A stretch of 64,000 bases of DNA from Carbonatibacter sp965199245. GTDB taxonomy: Bacteria; Pseudomonadota; Alphaproteobacteria; Kiloniellales; Kiloniellaceae. The translations under genes were made by a program, and so were the position numbers. This document shows, one piece after another, positions 29,041 through 42,314 of this stretch. The notes beneath the pieces were generated by a model, which was given only the letters and a program-made list of their open reading frames with translations, did not search any database and had not been told where the DNA came from. The stretch is from positions 1-64,000 of the forward strand of contig CBDAQP010000002.1 of assembly GCA_965199245.1 (NCBI GenBank). The letters run 5' to 3'. Numbering within the stretch: the first letter of the stretch is position 1; each line of letters begins with the position of its first letter.

Positions 29041-30357
29041 TCACTGCCCCTTGTCCGTGGCGGCTGCGGGTTTGAGTGTCGCGCGGAGCTGGTCAATTTT
29101 TTCACGTTCTGTTGCGAAGCGGACTTTATCCTCCCCTGTGAGTGGCTTACCGGAGGAAACTTTAATCTTGAGCGGGTTAATCTGACGTCCGTTTCGCAAA
29201 ACTTCATAGTGCAGGTGTGGCCCTGTTGAGCGACCTGTTGTCCCGACATAACCGATGACTTGACCCTGTTTGACACGTTTGTTGGCAGAAATGCCCGCCG
29301 CAAAGCCCTTGAGGTGGGCGTAGGCTGTTTTTAATCCCCCGGCGTGGCGAATGCGGATATAGTTGCCGTAGCTACCAAAACGATTGGCGCGCTCAACCAT
29401 ACCGTCGCCGGCGGCATAGATGGGTGTTCCGCGCGGGGCGGCAAAATCAATGCCTTTGTGCAGTTTGGTATAGCCCAGCACAGGATGCTTTCGCCGTCCA
29501 AAGCGTGATGATAACCGCGCCCCGTCAATGGGGGTTCGCATCAGAGCCTTTTTGGCACTCTGTCCCTTTTCGTTGTAGTAGTCATCGAATCCTGTCCCCT
29601 GTTCAAAGCGATAGAGCCGAATATCCGTACCGGAGAGGGTGAGCTTGCTATATAAAATGTCGCCGCTTTTGACCTCTGCGCCCGTGTCGTCGTCGTAGCT
29701 GTTGAAAATGACTTCAAAACGGTCGCCCGCGCGAATGTCGCGTTGAAAATCGACATCATAGCTATAGATTCGAATCAGCTGATCGATGACATTGGCTCTC
29801 AGACCCGCTTGAACAGCCGATTGATAGAGACTGCTTTCAATAGTCCGGGTGCGATAGACTTGACGGATGGTCAGGGGGCGTTTGGTGATGCGGGCCTCAA
29901 ACTCAGAATTTTGTCCTCTGCGGACGACCGCGACGATTCGCTCAACATCTGGGACAAAGGAAAAGCCCGATAACTGTCCAGGCTCTGGGGCGAGTGGACT
30001 GTTGAGCGGACGGAGTCGCCCCGCGCCGGGCGGGCGCGTCTCGACTGTGATCCGGAAACCGGGCTTGATCTTGCGCGGTGAATAAACGCGCTCCATGGCT
30101 TCAATCGCGCGGTGGGCCTCTGCCCGTTTGATACCTGCCCCGATCAAAAGTGTCATCAAATTATCGCCGGAGTTCACGCGCAGTGTCTGTGTGATGCGCG
30201 CGGGAACCGGGGCTGTAGGAACCAGTCCCACCGACTGCAAAGCCAACTCGGGCAAAAGAGGCAACTTTGGCGGGGGAGCTTTATCAAGAGTGAACAGCCA
30301 AAAGGCGGCCCCGATCATGGATCCAATGATCCCGCCAATCAACAACCTGCGTGTCAT
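29041..30357 (-). CDS. M23-family peptidoglycan metallopeptidase (MepM-like)
   Basis: A single N-terminal membrane anchor (LIGGIIGSMIGAAFWLF) places the 438-residue protein in the periplasm. A LysM/OapA-like N-terminal domain (TLRVNSGDNLMTLLIGAGI) precedes the LytM catalytic domain. Zinc ligands are visible in LHKGIDFAAPRG (His and Asp) and in GPHLHYEVLRNG (His). All are present, so the enzyme should be active rather than a degenerate NlpD-type activator. Such enzymes cut peptide cross-links in peptidoglycan during growth. It is convergent with clpB, 32 bp apart. Confidence 0.88.
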   Translation of the reverse strand: MTRRLLIGGIIGSMIGAAFWLFTLDKAPPPKLPLLPELALQSVGLVPTAPVPARITQTLRVNSGDNLMTLLIGAGIKRAEAHRAIEAMERVYSPRKIKPGFRITVETRPPGAGRLRPLNSPLAPEPGQLSGFSFVPDVERIVAVVRRGQNSEFEARITKRPLTIRQVYRTRTIESSLYQSAVQAGLRANVIDQLIRIYSYDVDFQRDIRAGDRFEVIFNSYDDDTGAEVKSGDILYSKLTLSGTDIRLYRFEQGTGFDDYYNEKGQSAKKALMRTPIDGARLSSRFGRRKHPVLGYTKLHKGIDFAAPRGTPIYAAGDGMVERANRFGSYGNYIRIRHAGGLKTAYAHLKGFAAGISANKRVKQGQVIGYVGTTGRSTGPHLHYEVLRNGRQINPLKIKVSSGKPLTGEDKVRFATEREKIDQLRATLKPAAATDKGQ

Positions 30358-30797
30358 TTATTCCTGTTGTCCTGCTTTTTACCGGAGACACCGTTTGTTT
30401 TATCCGCCTGGCAAGGTGATAAATCTTTATGTTTTTGTCAATTTTTTTAATTTTCCCCTGATATTTTCAGTATGTTGAGTGTGTTTGGTGTATTTTTTTT
30501 TGAGAAAGTGGTTGTGTTTTATTTTTGATGTGATTAGAAGGTGCGCTCTGGCTGTTTTGGGACTGGTTCTGATTTTTTTGTTGTTGGTCCCGGTTTTGAT
30601 TTTTTTGTCGATGAGTTGTTTGACATTGTATTTTTTGGATAGGGATACGCAGGCGGCGGTTTTCCGGGTTTTATCCGGTGGACTGTCAAGTTCTGTGTAT
30701 TTAAGTACACACTTGTTCCGGTTTTGATACTGGGGCAAGGTTCTTGTCAGTTATTTTTGAGCTGTTTCTGTTTTTTTTTGAGCGGAGGCAGTGAGGT
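30358..30797 (+). promoter_or_regulatory. T-rich leader and candidate promoter region of the rRNA operon
   Basis: No credible gene lies here. An 82-residue hydrophobic frame at 30479-30727 is explained by T-rich base composition. TTGACA at 30620-30625 followed after 18 bases by GATACG is the best promoter candidate for the rRNA operon, about 150 bp before the mature 16S end. The stretch also holds the divergent promoter of the M23 peptidase gene. Confidence 0.4.
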
Positions 30798-32295
<1,498 letters not shown>

Positions 32296-32424
32296 GGGAT
32301 GCTGGAGAGGTTGTTCCGGGGGTATCGCTGGTGATACTTTTGGGGTAATTTTTCTGGTGTTTTTACAATGAAGTGTCCGGATGGTTCGGAGTTCTGCCGT
32401 CTGCGTATCCCTGATCCTCATGAC

Positions 32425-32501
32425 GGGCTTGTAGCTCAGTTGGTTAGAGCGCGCGCTTGATAAGCGTGAGGTCGGAAGTTCAAGTCTTCCCGGGCCCACC
32501 A
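32425..32501 (+). tRNA. tRNA-Ile (anticodon GAT)
   Basis: A 77-base cloverleaf with encoded CCA starts GGGCTTGTAGCTCAG, with anticodon loop CTTGATAAG. It lies in the 16S-23S spacer, as expected. Confidence 0.97.
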
Positions 32502-32523
32502 TATTTTTTGCTGTTTTTGAGTT

Positions 32524-32599
32524 GGGGGCGTAGCTCAGTTGGGAGAGCGCCTGCTTTGCACGCAGGAGGTCGTCGGTTCGATTCCGTCCGCCTCCACCA
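32524..32599 (+). tRNA. tRNA-Ala (anticodon TGC)
   Basis: A 76-base cloverleaf with encoded CCA starts GGGGGCGTAGCTCAG, with anticodon loop CTTTGCACG. It is the second spacer tRNA of the operon. Confidence 0.97.
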
Positions 32600-32787
32600 T
32601 TTTTTGTGGTGGGTTTGGTGATGTTTGTTGTCATGGGGTGTGAGGATTGGTTTTCCGGCGTTGCCGGGGGTTGAGGTCTTTTAAGGCCTGTTGTTGTTTG
32701 ACAGTGTGAATAGGTATGAAATTTGGTCTTGAGTGAATGACTGTTTGCGCGCTGTTTTATATCTGCGCGTATTGGGAATTTTTGAAG

Positions 32788-35525
<2,738 letters not shown>

Positions 35526-35611
35526 CCCAATACCGCAGATATAAACCAGCGCAACATAAACAGACACCACAACCAAACTCATACCTCACCCACACACCAT
35601 CTGTGATGCGA

Positions 35612-35731
35612 TGGCTTGGTGGCTATCGCGAAAGAACAAAACCCGACACCATCCCGAACTCGGACGTTAAAACTTTCAGCGCCAAAGGTACTGCGGCTCA
35701 AGTCGTGGGAGAAAAGGTCACCGCCAAGCCA
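35612..35731 (+). rRNA. rrf: 5S ribosomal RNA
   Basis: The terminal stem GGCTTGGTGG pairs with CCGCCAAGCC. The internal CCCGACACCATCCCGAACTC and TGCGGCTCAAG loops are typical. It lies about 85 bp after the 23S end. Exact ends are uncertain by a few bases. Confidence 0.92.
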
Positions 35732-35805
35732 ACTCATCACAGAACACAAACACAAAAAAAAACACACACAAAACACAAAACACAAAAACAAATAACACAC
35801 ACAAA

Positions 35806-35883
<78 letters not shown>

Positions 35884-35884
35884 A

Positions 35885-36295
35885 CTAATACCATTTCCTG
35901 AAAGTCAGAACCCATGTGCCCATTTTCTGTATCCAATGGACATGATTTTCCATGGTCTTTCGGTGAGATTATTCCATGCGTCACAACAGAGGGAAACGAT
36001 CTGGTCCTGAAAGACGCGGTTTGACAGCCAGTTTTGTCGCAAATATTGCCAGACATTTTCGACGGGGGCCGGGCTGCGTGGCGGCAACGGCAACAGGGTG
36101 ATATTGTCGGGGATATCCAGTTTGCCGGTGGTGTGCCAGCCCGCCTTGTCAAGGATAATGACAGCAACCGGCTGTGACGATATTTCTTCCAGGTGCCATT
36201 GCATCCCGCGTGTATCACAGCGCGGCAGGACAAGCGCGGCCCCCACACCACGGGCGGGGCAGATCGCCCCTGCTGTTCTCCCCAAAGCTGTGCCA
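35885..36295 (-). mobile_element. IS630-family element fragment (transposase 3' half)
   Basis: This is the right part of the same IS630 family as at 8125-9240. It codes VIILDKAGWHTTGKLD, then SPAPVENVWQYLRQN and the C-terminus YRKWAHGF. The usual SPELNPVENVW is shortened by two residues here and in the copy at 50848, which groups these two. It is cut on its inner side where IS3 sequence begins. It sits directly against the initiator tRNA gene. Confidence 0.8.
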
Positions 36296-36326
36296 TTAAG
36301 CAGTTAGCTTTTCCCGTATGACAGGT

Positions 36327-36983
36327 TCATGCGACCTTGTCCACTCTGTTCCGGGTTAACCCGGAACAGAGTGATGCGAATTCATTGGGGGTTGCCCAAT
36401 TCAGGGCGGAGTGTGGCCTGTGATTGTTGTAGCTGATCCTCCATCTTTCGGTCACATCCTGCGCCTCTCTCAGGCTTGAAAACAGGTTTTCATTCAGGCA
36501 TTCATCCCTGACCCGGGCGTTGAAGGCTTCGATGAAACCGTTTTGGCCGGGCTTGCCCGGCTGTATGAACTGGAGATCAACGCCACTGTCCTGCGCCCAT
36601 TTGAACATCGCCATCGAGGTGTATTCGGTACCATTGTCACAGACGATGACCTCCGGTTTGCCATGCAAGTCGAGGAGCCGGGTCAGCTCCCTGGCCACCC
36701 GAAGACCGTTAATCGAAAAGTCCACGGTCATGGCGTGGCATTGTCTGGTGAAATCATCGATAACATTGAACAGCCGGATACGCCGGCCGCTGGATAGCTC
36801 ATAAAGTCCATGCTCCATTTCTGTCCGGGGGATGTCGGCAGCACCAGGGGCCTGCGAACGATCGCCGCCTTTTCTTGCGCTTGCGTACCTGCAAACCTTC
36901 TTCCACCTATATCCGATGGGTCTTTTTGTGGTTGGCCCCGAAGCCCTCACGCCTGAGCAGAACATGCCATCGCGGATGGCCAA
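36327..36983 (-). pseudogene. IS3-family transposase orfB, integrase core, frameshifted
   Basis: The rve core is clear: NVIDDFTRQCHAMTVDFSI, then the second catalytic Asp in VIVCDNGTEYTS and the Glu in KPGQNGFIEAFNARVRDECLNE. It ends with the ISYNNHRPHSALNWATPNEF tail common to this IS3 subgroup. The first catalytic Asp (WSMDFM) is found only in a neighbouring frame near 36800, so a frameshift separates it. The upstream HTH_21 part is in yet another frame (EGRRRAVVLLQETGLSERR, about 37100). Confidence 0.8.
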
Positions 36984-37157
36984 AGCGACGATGCCGATCG
37001 GCCAGCTCCCGCATCTTCCGCCGCAGCTCTGTCTCCGGTGACTGAACCGATTTGTAGCGGTGCGTGGAACGCGGCTGACCCGCCAGACGACAGAACCGGC
37101 GTTCGCTCAAGCCAGTCTCCTGAAGCAGCACAACAGCGCGGCGACGGCCTTCGGGGC

Positions 37158-37457
37158 TCAGATCTTTTTTAGAACATCCTCCAACGCCATCTTGTCCAGC
37201 GATAAATCCGCAACCAGCTTCTTCAAGTGCCGGTTCTCCTCTTCCAGATCCCGGATTCTCCTCTTCCAGATCCCGGAGACGGCGAACCTCATTGACCTCC
37301 ATGCCGGAGAACCTCGCCGTCCACTTATAAAATGTGGCATCCCATACTTGCGGCAAAGCTCCCTGGCCGGAACACCTGCCTCGTGTTCCTTCAAAATCCC
37401 GATAATCTGTGCGTCCGTAAATCTGCGCTTCATTGAGGGCCTCCGTGAAAATGACAA
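37158..37457 (-). pseudogene. IS3-family orfA, frameshifted by a 22-bp duplication
   Basis: The start reads MKRRFTDAQIIGILKEHEAG, the usual IS3 orfA helix-turn-helix, and the end reads HLKKLVADLSLDKMALEDVL, its leucine zipper. The middle runs in another frame (ATFYKWTARFSGMEVNEVRR). A perfect 22-bp tandem duplication at 37234-37277 (starting TTCTCCTCTTCC) lies in the zipper region and accounts for part of the frame trouble. Confidence 0.75.
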
Positions 37458-37462
37458 AAAAC

Positions 37463-37522
37463 TAATACCATTTCCGGAAAGTCAGAACCCATGGGCCCAT
37501 TTTCTGTATCCAATGGACATGA
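37463..37522 (-). mobile_element. IS630-family right-end remnant (60 bp)
   Basis: TAATACCATTTCCGG and the following bases match the right end of the other IS630 copies, through the codons for the C-terminal YRKWAHGF, and then stop. Only the end survives. Confidence 0.75.
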
Positions 37523-37631
37523 AAGCTGGGCGTATGGGTTTTGAATTATGAAAGTTGGTAGAAGAGGTTTGGGCGAGTGATTTATGAGGGGAGGAAAGGC
37601 CGCCCCGGTCGCTCAGCACGGAGCTTCTGAA

Positions 37632-37793
37632 ATGAATATCAATATTCCCCTGAAGGACCTGGCGATTTCTCCGCTGAATGTCCGCAAAACCCCGCCGACA
37701 GCTGCCGACCAGGCCGAACTTGCGGCTTCGATCTTTGCCCACGCCTTGCTCGAAAACCTATATTCTATCCTATATAAAATGATTAAATTATAA
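37632..37793 (+). pseudogene. ParB/RepB-like partition protein, N-terminal fragment
   Basis: The frame reads MNINIPLKDLAISPLNVRKT and then AELAASIFAHALLENL, which matches the start of the ParB N-terminal nuclease-like domain of plasmid-type partition proteins. After about 44 residues the likeness ends in an AT-rich sequence and a stop. The remaining ~500 residues are missing. It is a relic, probably from a plasmid or integrated element. Confidence 0.6.
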
Positions 37794-37880
37794 GGCCTTC
37801 CTTCTCTCGGACAGATGAAACCTTACTGCGGAAATCTGATGAATGCGTCATCCATAAAATATAATCAAATTATAATGGAT
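37766..37880. repeat. Two AT-rich, partly palindromic direct repeats after the parB fragment
   Basis: CCTATATAAAATGATTAAAT at about 37770 and CCATAAAATATAATCAAATT at about 37853 are related 27-bp sequences, each bounded by CC and GG and partly self-complementary. Between them there is no gene. They may be the ends of a lost element. Confidence 0.3.
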
Positions 37881-37911
37881 TTGCTGTAGGATGCTATTTG
37901 TCGCTCGATAT

Positions 37912-39243
37912 TCAACCAACGGCAGTTTGCGCACTGAGCACGATAGAAAGCACGACAGACAAACCCCATGACAGCCCGGCGCAGAGAGCGAGCGTGCGGG
38001 CGATTGACCATTTGAACCCGATGAGCGCACAAGCCGCAACCAGTGCGAGGACGGGCATTTTGGGATCAAGTGTGGATAGTTCGGGCAAAATCATCGCCAC
38101 TGGCCCGAGGGCGATGCGATGGTTGTCACCAAAGAAAACCTGTATTGCAAACCACAAACTCAAATTCAAAATGACCCCGGTGACTGCCGTTGTGATCCCC
38201 CCTAGGACTCCGCGCATACGCGGGTTTTGCGTGATGTGGTCGAGCAAGGGCGCGCCTGTGAAAATCCACAGGAAACAGGGAATAAAAGTCCACCACAGCA
38301 CAACCCCTGCCCCGGCAATGCCCGCCAGTGTGCGCGTTGGTGCTTCCGCATGATAAAAGGCACTGAGGTAGCCTACAAATTCCGTCACAAGGATCAGGGG
38401 CCCCGGGGTGGTTTCGGCTAATCCTAGGCCGTCTACCATTTGATCCGGGCTGAGCCAGCCCCACTGTTGCACCACGGTTTGCGCCATGTCACTGAGCACC
38501 GCATAGGCCCCGCCAAAGGTCACGAGGGCCAGCTTTGAGGCAAAGAACGCGAGGCGGGTAAAGATGCTGTCAAATCCGGCAAAGAAAATCAAACCCGCCA
38601 GCGGTAAGAGCCACAGGGCCAGCCAAAAGCCCGCTGTTTTGAGCGGCAGTATGAGCGAAAGCGTTTCCACTGTTGTTTTCCCGGCCGCTTTCGGGATATT
38701 TGTCCCGCTGGACAGTACCCCCATCAAGCCCGCGCCTAGAATCACGAAGCCAAAGGGCAGGTCAAAAACAAAAAGCGCGATAAAGGAACAGCCCGCCAGG
38801 ATAAGCTGTCCCCCGCTGTGCAGAGTCTTGCGCCCCAGTCGGACAAGAGCCTGAAGCACAATGATCAAAACAGCGGCGCGCAGGCCATCAAAAAGTATCT
38901 GGGCCAAGGGCGCGTGACCGAAATGGACATAAAGGGCTGCCAGGGCGAGCATCACCACCGCCCCGGGCAGAATAAACAGCCCCCCCGCGATGACCCCGCC
39001 GCGCACCCCGGCCACTTTCCAGCCGCTATAGGTCGCCAGTTGCATGGCCTCTGGCCCCGGCAGGAGCATACAAAAATTCAGCGCGTGGAGAAAATCGTGG
39101 TCGCTCAACCACCTGCGTTCTTCGACCAGTTCGCGGTGCATCATGGCAATCTGCGCCGTCGGCCCCCCAAAAGACAACAGCCCAATCCGAAACCAGAGTG
39201 CGAACAACTCCCGCGCAGGGGGTAAGGGTGTCTGTGTGCTCAT
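37912..39243 (-). CDS. chrA: Chromate transporter ChrA (long, two-domain form)
   Basis: This 443-residue membrane protein is built of two CHR domains. The first has the signature FGGPTAQIAMMHRELVEER and LPGPEAMQLATYSGW. The second has FGGAYAVLSDMAQTVV and ETTPGPLILVTEFVG. It is a chromate efflux carrier, though related proteins may export other oxyanions. Downstream (left) lies IS debris. It overlaps waaA by four bases, an unusual pairing that implies cotranscription from the waaA side. Confidence 0.9.
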   Translation of the reverse strand: MSTQTPLPPARELFALWFRIGLLSFGGPTAQIAMMHRELVEERRWLSDHDFLHALNFCMLLPGPEAMQLATYSGWKVAGVRGGVIAGGLFILPGAVVMLALAALYVHFGHAPLAQILFDGLRAAVLIIVLQALVRLGRKTLHSGGQLILAGCSFIALFVFDLPFGFVILGAGLMGVLSSGTNIPKAAGKTTVETLSLILPLKTAGFWLALWLLPLAGLIFFAGFDSIFTRLAFFASKLALVTFGGAYAVLSDMAQTVVQQWGWLSPDQMVDGLGLAETTPGPLILVTEFVGYLSAFYHAEAPTRTLAGIAGAGVVLWWTFIPCFLWIFTGAPLLDHITQNPRMRGVLGGITTAVTGVILNLSLWFAIQVFFGDNHRIALGPVAMILPELSTLDPKMPVLALVAACALIGFKWSIARTLALCAGLSWGLSVVLSIVLSAQTAVG

Positions 39244-40517
39244 GCGGGTGGGAGTCCTCTGCAGAGGGCATCAATCAGGGGCGTTATCGTCTCGCGCTGT
39301 GCTGCCATAAAGGCCCGCGCTTTGGCCCCCCGTGCGGCGAGGGAAACGGGATGATCGCGCCAGTTCATCAGGTAACGTGTCAGGCTCTCGGCGGTGTCTG
39401 TTGGCCCAATCTGATCCAGGCATCCCGCCGTGCGGAGCCGGGCGGTGATGTCTGTGAAGTTCTGCATATGCGGCCCACAGACTACGGCACAGCCCGCCCG
39501 TAAGGGTTCGAGCGGATTTTGACCACCGTGCCGCAAAAAACAGCCCCCCATGACCACCACGCGACACAGCGCATACCACAGGCCCATTTCTCCCACCGTG
39601 TCCAGCAAATAAACGTCCGTTTCTTTGCTCGCCTCTTCTCCCTGACTGCGCCGGGCAACGCGCAGGCCCTGCGCCCGCAGAGTGGTCACAATCTCTTCCC
39701 CGCGTTCGGGGTGACGGGGTGCGAGCAACAGCAGGGGCGGGTTTGCTTGTGGATACAAATGCTGCTGGACGCGGGCCATCAGGTTTTCTTCCCCCGGATG
39801 GGTGGAGGCCGCGAGCCACAGGAACCGCCCGGTGAAACGGGCCTGAAGTCGGTTGTGTTCCCTCGTGTCGTAGGGCAGGGGGGCGGCGGCGTATTTCAGG
39901 TTGGTCATGACGCTCAAGGGGGGGGCTGTGTCCCCTGCTAGTCGGGCGAAGCGTTTGGCATCCTGTGCCGATTGGGCGTGGATTTCGGTAAAACTACACA
40001 GCACGGCGGCGGCAGAGCGCGGGGTGATACGCGTCCACATTTTTTCTGACCGCACTGACAGCCGCGCGTTGATCAAAAAGGTTGGCGTCCCGCCTGCGCA
40101 CAGACCCATCAATAGACTAGGCCAAAGCTCTGACTCGGCAAAAATCGCTAGATCAGGCGACCAATGGCGCAAAAATCGCCGCGCTGCCCCGGGACTATCG
40201 AGGGGGATAAACTGGTGACAGGCTCCTTCTGGCAGGCGCGCGCGCATCACCCGCGCAGAGGTCACGGTTCCACTTGTCACCAGAAATGACAAATCGGGCC
40301 GCCGGGCCGCAAGGCGATCAATCACCGTCAACAGCGACAGGCTTTCCCCCACAGAGGCCCCATGTAACCACACCAGATGTCCCGCCGGGCGCGGAATAGA
40401 GGGGAAACCCCTGCGCTCTGGCAAGCGAGTCCACTCTTCCTTGCCCCGATAGGTGCGCCACAACAAGGCACCGCACAACAAAGGCCACAGCCCCGCCATC
40501 AAAACACGGTAAAGCAT
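39240..40517 (-). CDS. waaA: 3-deoxy-D-manno-octulosonic acid (Kdo) transferase
   Basis: This 425-residue GT30 glycosyltransferase adds Kdo to lipid A at the inner membrane. An N-terminal anchor (LMAGLWPLLCGALL) is followed by HLVWLHGASVGESLSL, the family's acceptor-side motif with the catalytic Glu. FAESELWPSLL and FLINARLS are next. The C-terminal nucleotide-sugar half has LVVMGGCFLRHGGQNPLEPL. The length is normal. With gmhA it shows a Kdo/heptose-type inner core. Confidence 0.93.
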   Translation of the reverse strand: MLYRVLMAGLWPLLCGALLWRTYRGKEEWTRLPERRGFPSIPRPAGHLVWLHGASVGESLSLLTVIDRLAARRPDLSFLVTSGTVTSARVMRARLPEGACHQFIPLDSPGAARRFLRHWSPDLAIFAESELWPSLLMGLCAGGTPTFLINARLSVRSEKMWTRITPRSAAAVLCSFTEIHAQSAQDAKRFARLAGDTAPPLSVMTNLKYAAAPLPYDTREHNRLQARFTGRFLWLAASTHPGEENLMARVQQHLYPQANPPLLLLAPRHPERGEEIVTTLRAQGLRVARRSQGEEASKETDVYLLDTVGEMGLWYALCRVVVMGGCFLRHGGQNPLEPLRAGCAVVCGPHMQNFTDITARLRTAGCLDQIGPTDTAESLTRYLMNWRDHPVSLAARGAKARAFMAAQRETITPLIDALCRGLPPA

Positions 40518-40747
40518 CAGCGCGAAGGTGGGGGCAAGGGAAGAGCGCAGGGAACTTGCTTTCTGTTTTGATTTTAGGGCATGTGACTTGTCTGTTGTTC
40601 CGTGCTATAACGCGATTTCAACAGATGACCAAGTTTTTCGCCGGAGTTTGAAAAAAAATATCGATTTCTCAGCATTAGCAGGATCGAAATCAGGGGTATA
40701 AGATTGTACCTGCTCCTCTCCCTGAATCTTGATCCATTGATAAGTTA

Positions 40748-41048
40748 GTTTTTTTGTCATTTTCACGGAGGCCTGACCTTCTGCCCATAAACCGGGCCAT
40801 TTTCCAGGTTAGGATTTTCTGCGAAAATTTGATCAGGATATCCAGAGATGAAGCGCAAGAGATTTACCGAAGAACAGATGATCGGCATCCTGAATGAGCA
40901 TGCTTCTGGCTTTTCCGTGAAGAACCTCGTTCGCAAGCATGGCATCACGGAACAGACTTTTTACCGCTGGAAGAGCAAATATGGCGGCCTGCAAGTCTCC
41001 GATGCGAAGCGTCTGAAGTCGCTTGAGGTCGTGTCCGGCTGAAGAAGC
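40748..41048 (+). mobile_element. IS3-family element fragment (5' end with partial orfA)
   Basis: The same end as the IS3 copy at 36296-37462 (TTTTTTTGTCATTTTCACGG) is followed by an orfA start, MKRKRFTEEQMIGILNEHAS, and TEQTFYRWKSKYGG. The frame stops at about 41042, against the left end of an IS5 element. It is less frameshifted than the other copy but lacks everything distal. The sequence differs enough to be a separate IS3 relative. Confidence 0.75.
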
Positions 41049-42283
41049 TGGACACCCGTATTAACCCCCGATTTATGCCCTGCTGTGGCCAATTGTGATT
41101 TTTCGAGACGGCGTTTTTTTCGCCGCAGATTGCGGTGGCGGGACGTTTTTTACGACGAAATCCGCATTCCGGACGGACTGCGGTTGCCCGGCGTTCATGG
41201 AAGATCAGGCGATCCATGTTGTAGGCCAGATTGGCCAGCGTCAGTTTGGCTTCTGCCCTTTTGAGACCGATGGTGCGGATGAACAGACCGAAGCGGTTTT
41301 TCTGATGGGCGAAGACATGCTCGACCCGTGCACGGATGGCTGATTTTCGCGCGTTGGCCCGTGCGCTGGCTTTCGGCATGGGCTTACCTTTGGGTTTCTT
41401 GCGATGGATACGGCTGACCAGCATCTTCTTCGCCAGCCATTTCTCATTGCTTTCGGAACGGTGTCACCCCAAACTTCGGCCGACGTGTTGTCCGTATCAA
41501 ACACACGCCTGAGTTGATGCCCGTCCGCAGCTGTAGCAGATGTCACGGCCTGGCCCCGGATGAAGCCGTAGCACCGGTCAATACTGATGTGGGACTTGTA
41601 GCCGAGTGGCGATTTGTGGCAGAGGTGTGCCATCAGGCCGGTAGCGAACCTTGCCGCCCACCTTCAGCGTCCAGCGCGCATCCACATCCTTTTGTGCCGC
41701 TTTGGCGGGGTCATCCGGCCAGATTTCAGTTGCGCTTTTACCCTCCTTGACGGCTTTTTTCTCAGGCTCGGTGTTGCGTTGCTTCGGCGCCGGGACAAGG
41801 GACGCATCGACGATCTGCCCCGACATCGGGATATAGCCTGTCTTGTGCAGTTGCCAGTCAAAAGCCTTCATCACCCGCCGCAAGGTTCCGGTTTCCGTCA
41901 GTTTGTTGCGAAACAGGCGGATCGTGTTCTCGTCGGGCCGCCAGGGTCGAAATCCAGAAAGCGCATCCAGGACACCGGATCATGAATTCCATCTTCTTCA
42001 GGTTATGTTGCGCCTGCAGGATCATCGCCTTGAACATGGACACCGGATCAAAGGGCGGGCGACCACCTTTCGCGCCATCGCCATACCCCAACCCCTCGAC
42101 CAGCCACCCCCGGAAATAGTCAAACGTGGCCTCGAGAACCTCCAGCGCGTCCTTGCTGATCTGATCAAGATGCTCTGACAGACTGAAAAAACCTCTCCGT
42201 TCCATGTCCCACTCCCTCAAAAAAGCATAAAAAAACATAGAATCACAAAATCGCTCATCATGCCAGGTTAATACGGGTGTTCA
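41049..42283 (-). mobile_element. IS5-family insertion sequence
   Basis: The terminal inverted repeats TGGACACCCGTATTAACC (left) and GGTTAATACGGGTGTTCA (right) are 18 bp long with one mismatch. They enclose a single degenerate transposase frame on the minus strand. Length (about 1.23 kb) is typical. Confidence 0.85.
41060..42205 (-). pseudogene. IS5-family DDE transposase, frameshifted
   Basis: It starts MERRGFFSLSEHLDQISKDA, with GRPPFDPVSMFKAMILQAQH. The first catalytic Asp is in GQIVDASLVPAPKQRN, the second in DTDNTSAEVWGDT, and the Glu in RARVEHVFAHQKNRFGLFIR. These parts are spread over at least three frames, with breaks near 41990, 41870, 41600 and 41430. The enzyme is inactive as written. 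Confidence 0.82.
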
Positions 42284-42314
42284 GATGTGGTCAGCACAGA
42301 TCAAGTCCGATCAC

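Larger units (their letters stand above)
36296..37462 (-). mobile_element. IS3-family insertion sequence with broken orfA and orfB
   Basis: The element carries an IS3-type orfA (helix-turn-helix plus leucine zipper) and orfB (HTH_21 plus integrase core). Its 5' end reads, on the minus strand, TTTTTTGTCATTTTCACGG, and the same end recurs at about 40748, giving an internal check. Several frameshifts make it inactive. It lies between two IS630 pieces with the same orientation. Confidence 0.75.

Noticed and set aside
30479..30727. 82-residue hydrophobic protein before the rRNA operon.
   Set aside because: It is explained by T-rich sequence. There is no good ribosome site and no family likeness, and it overlaps the likely rRNA promoter.
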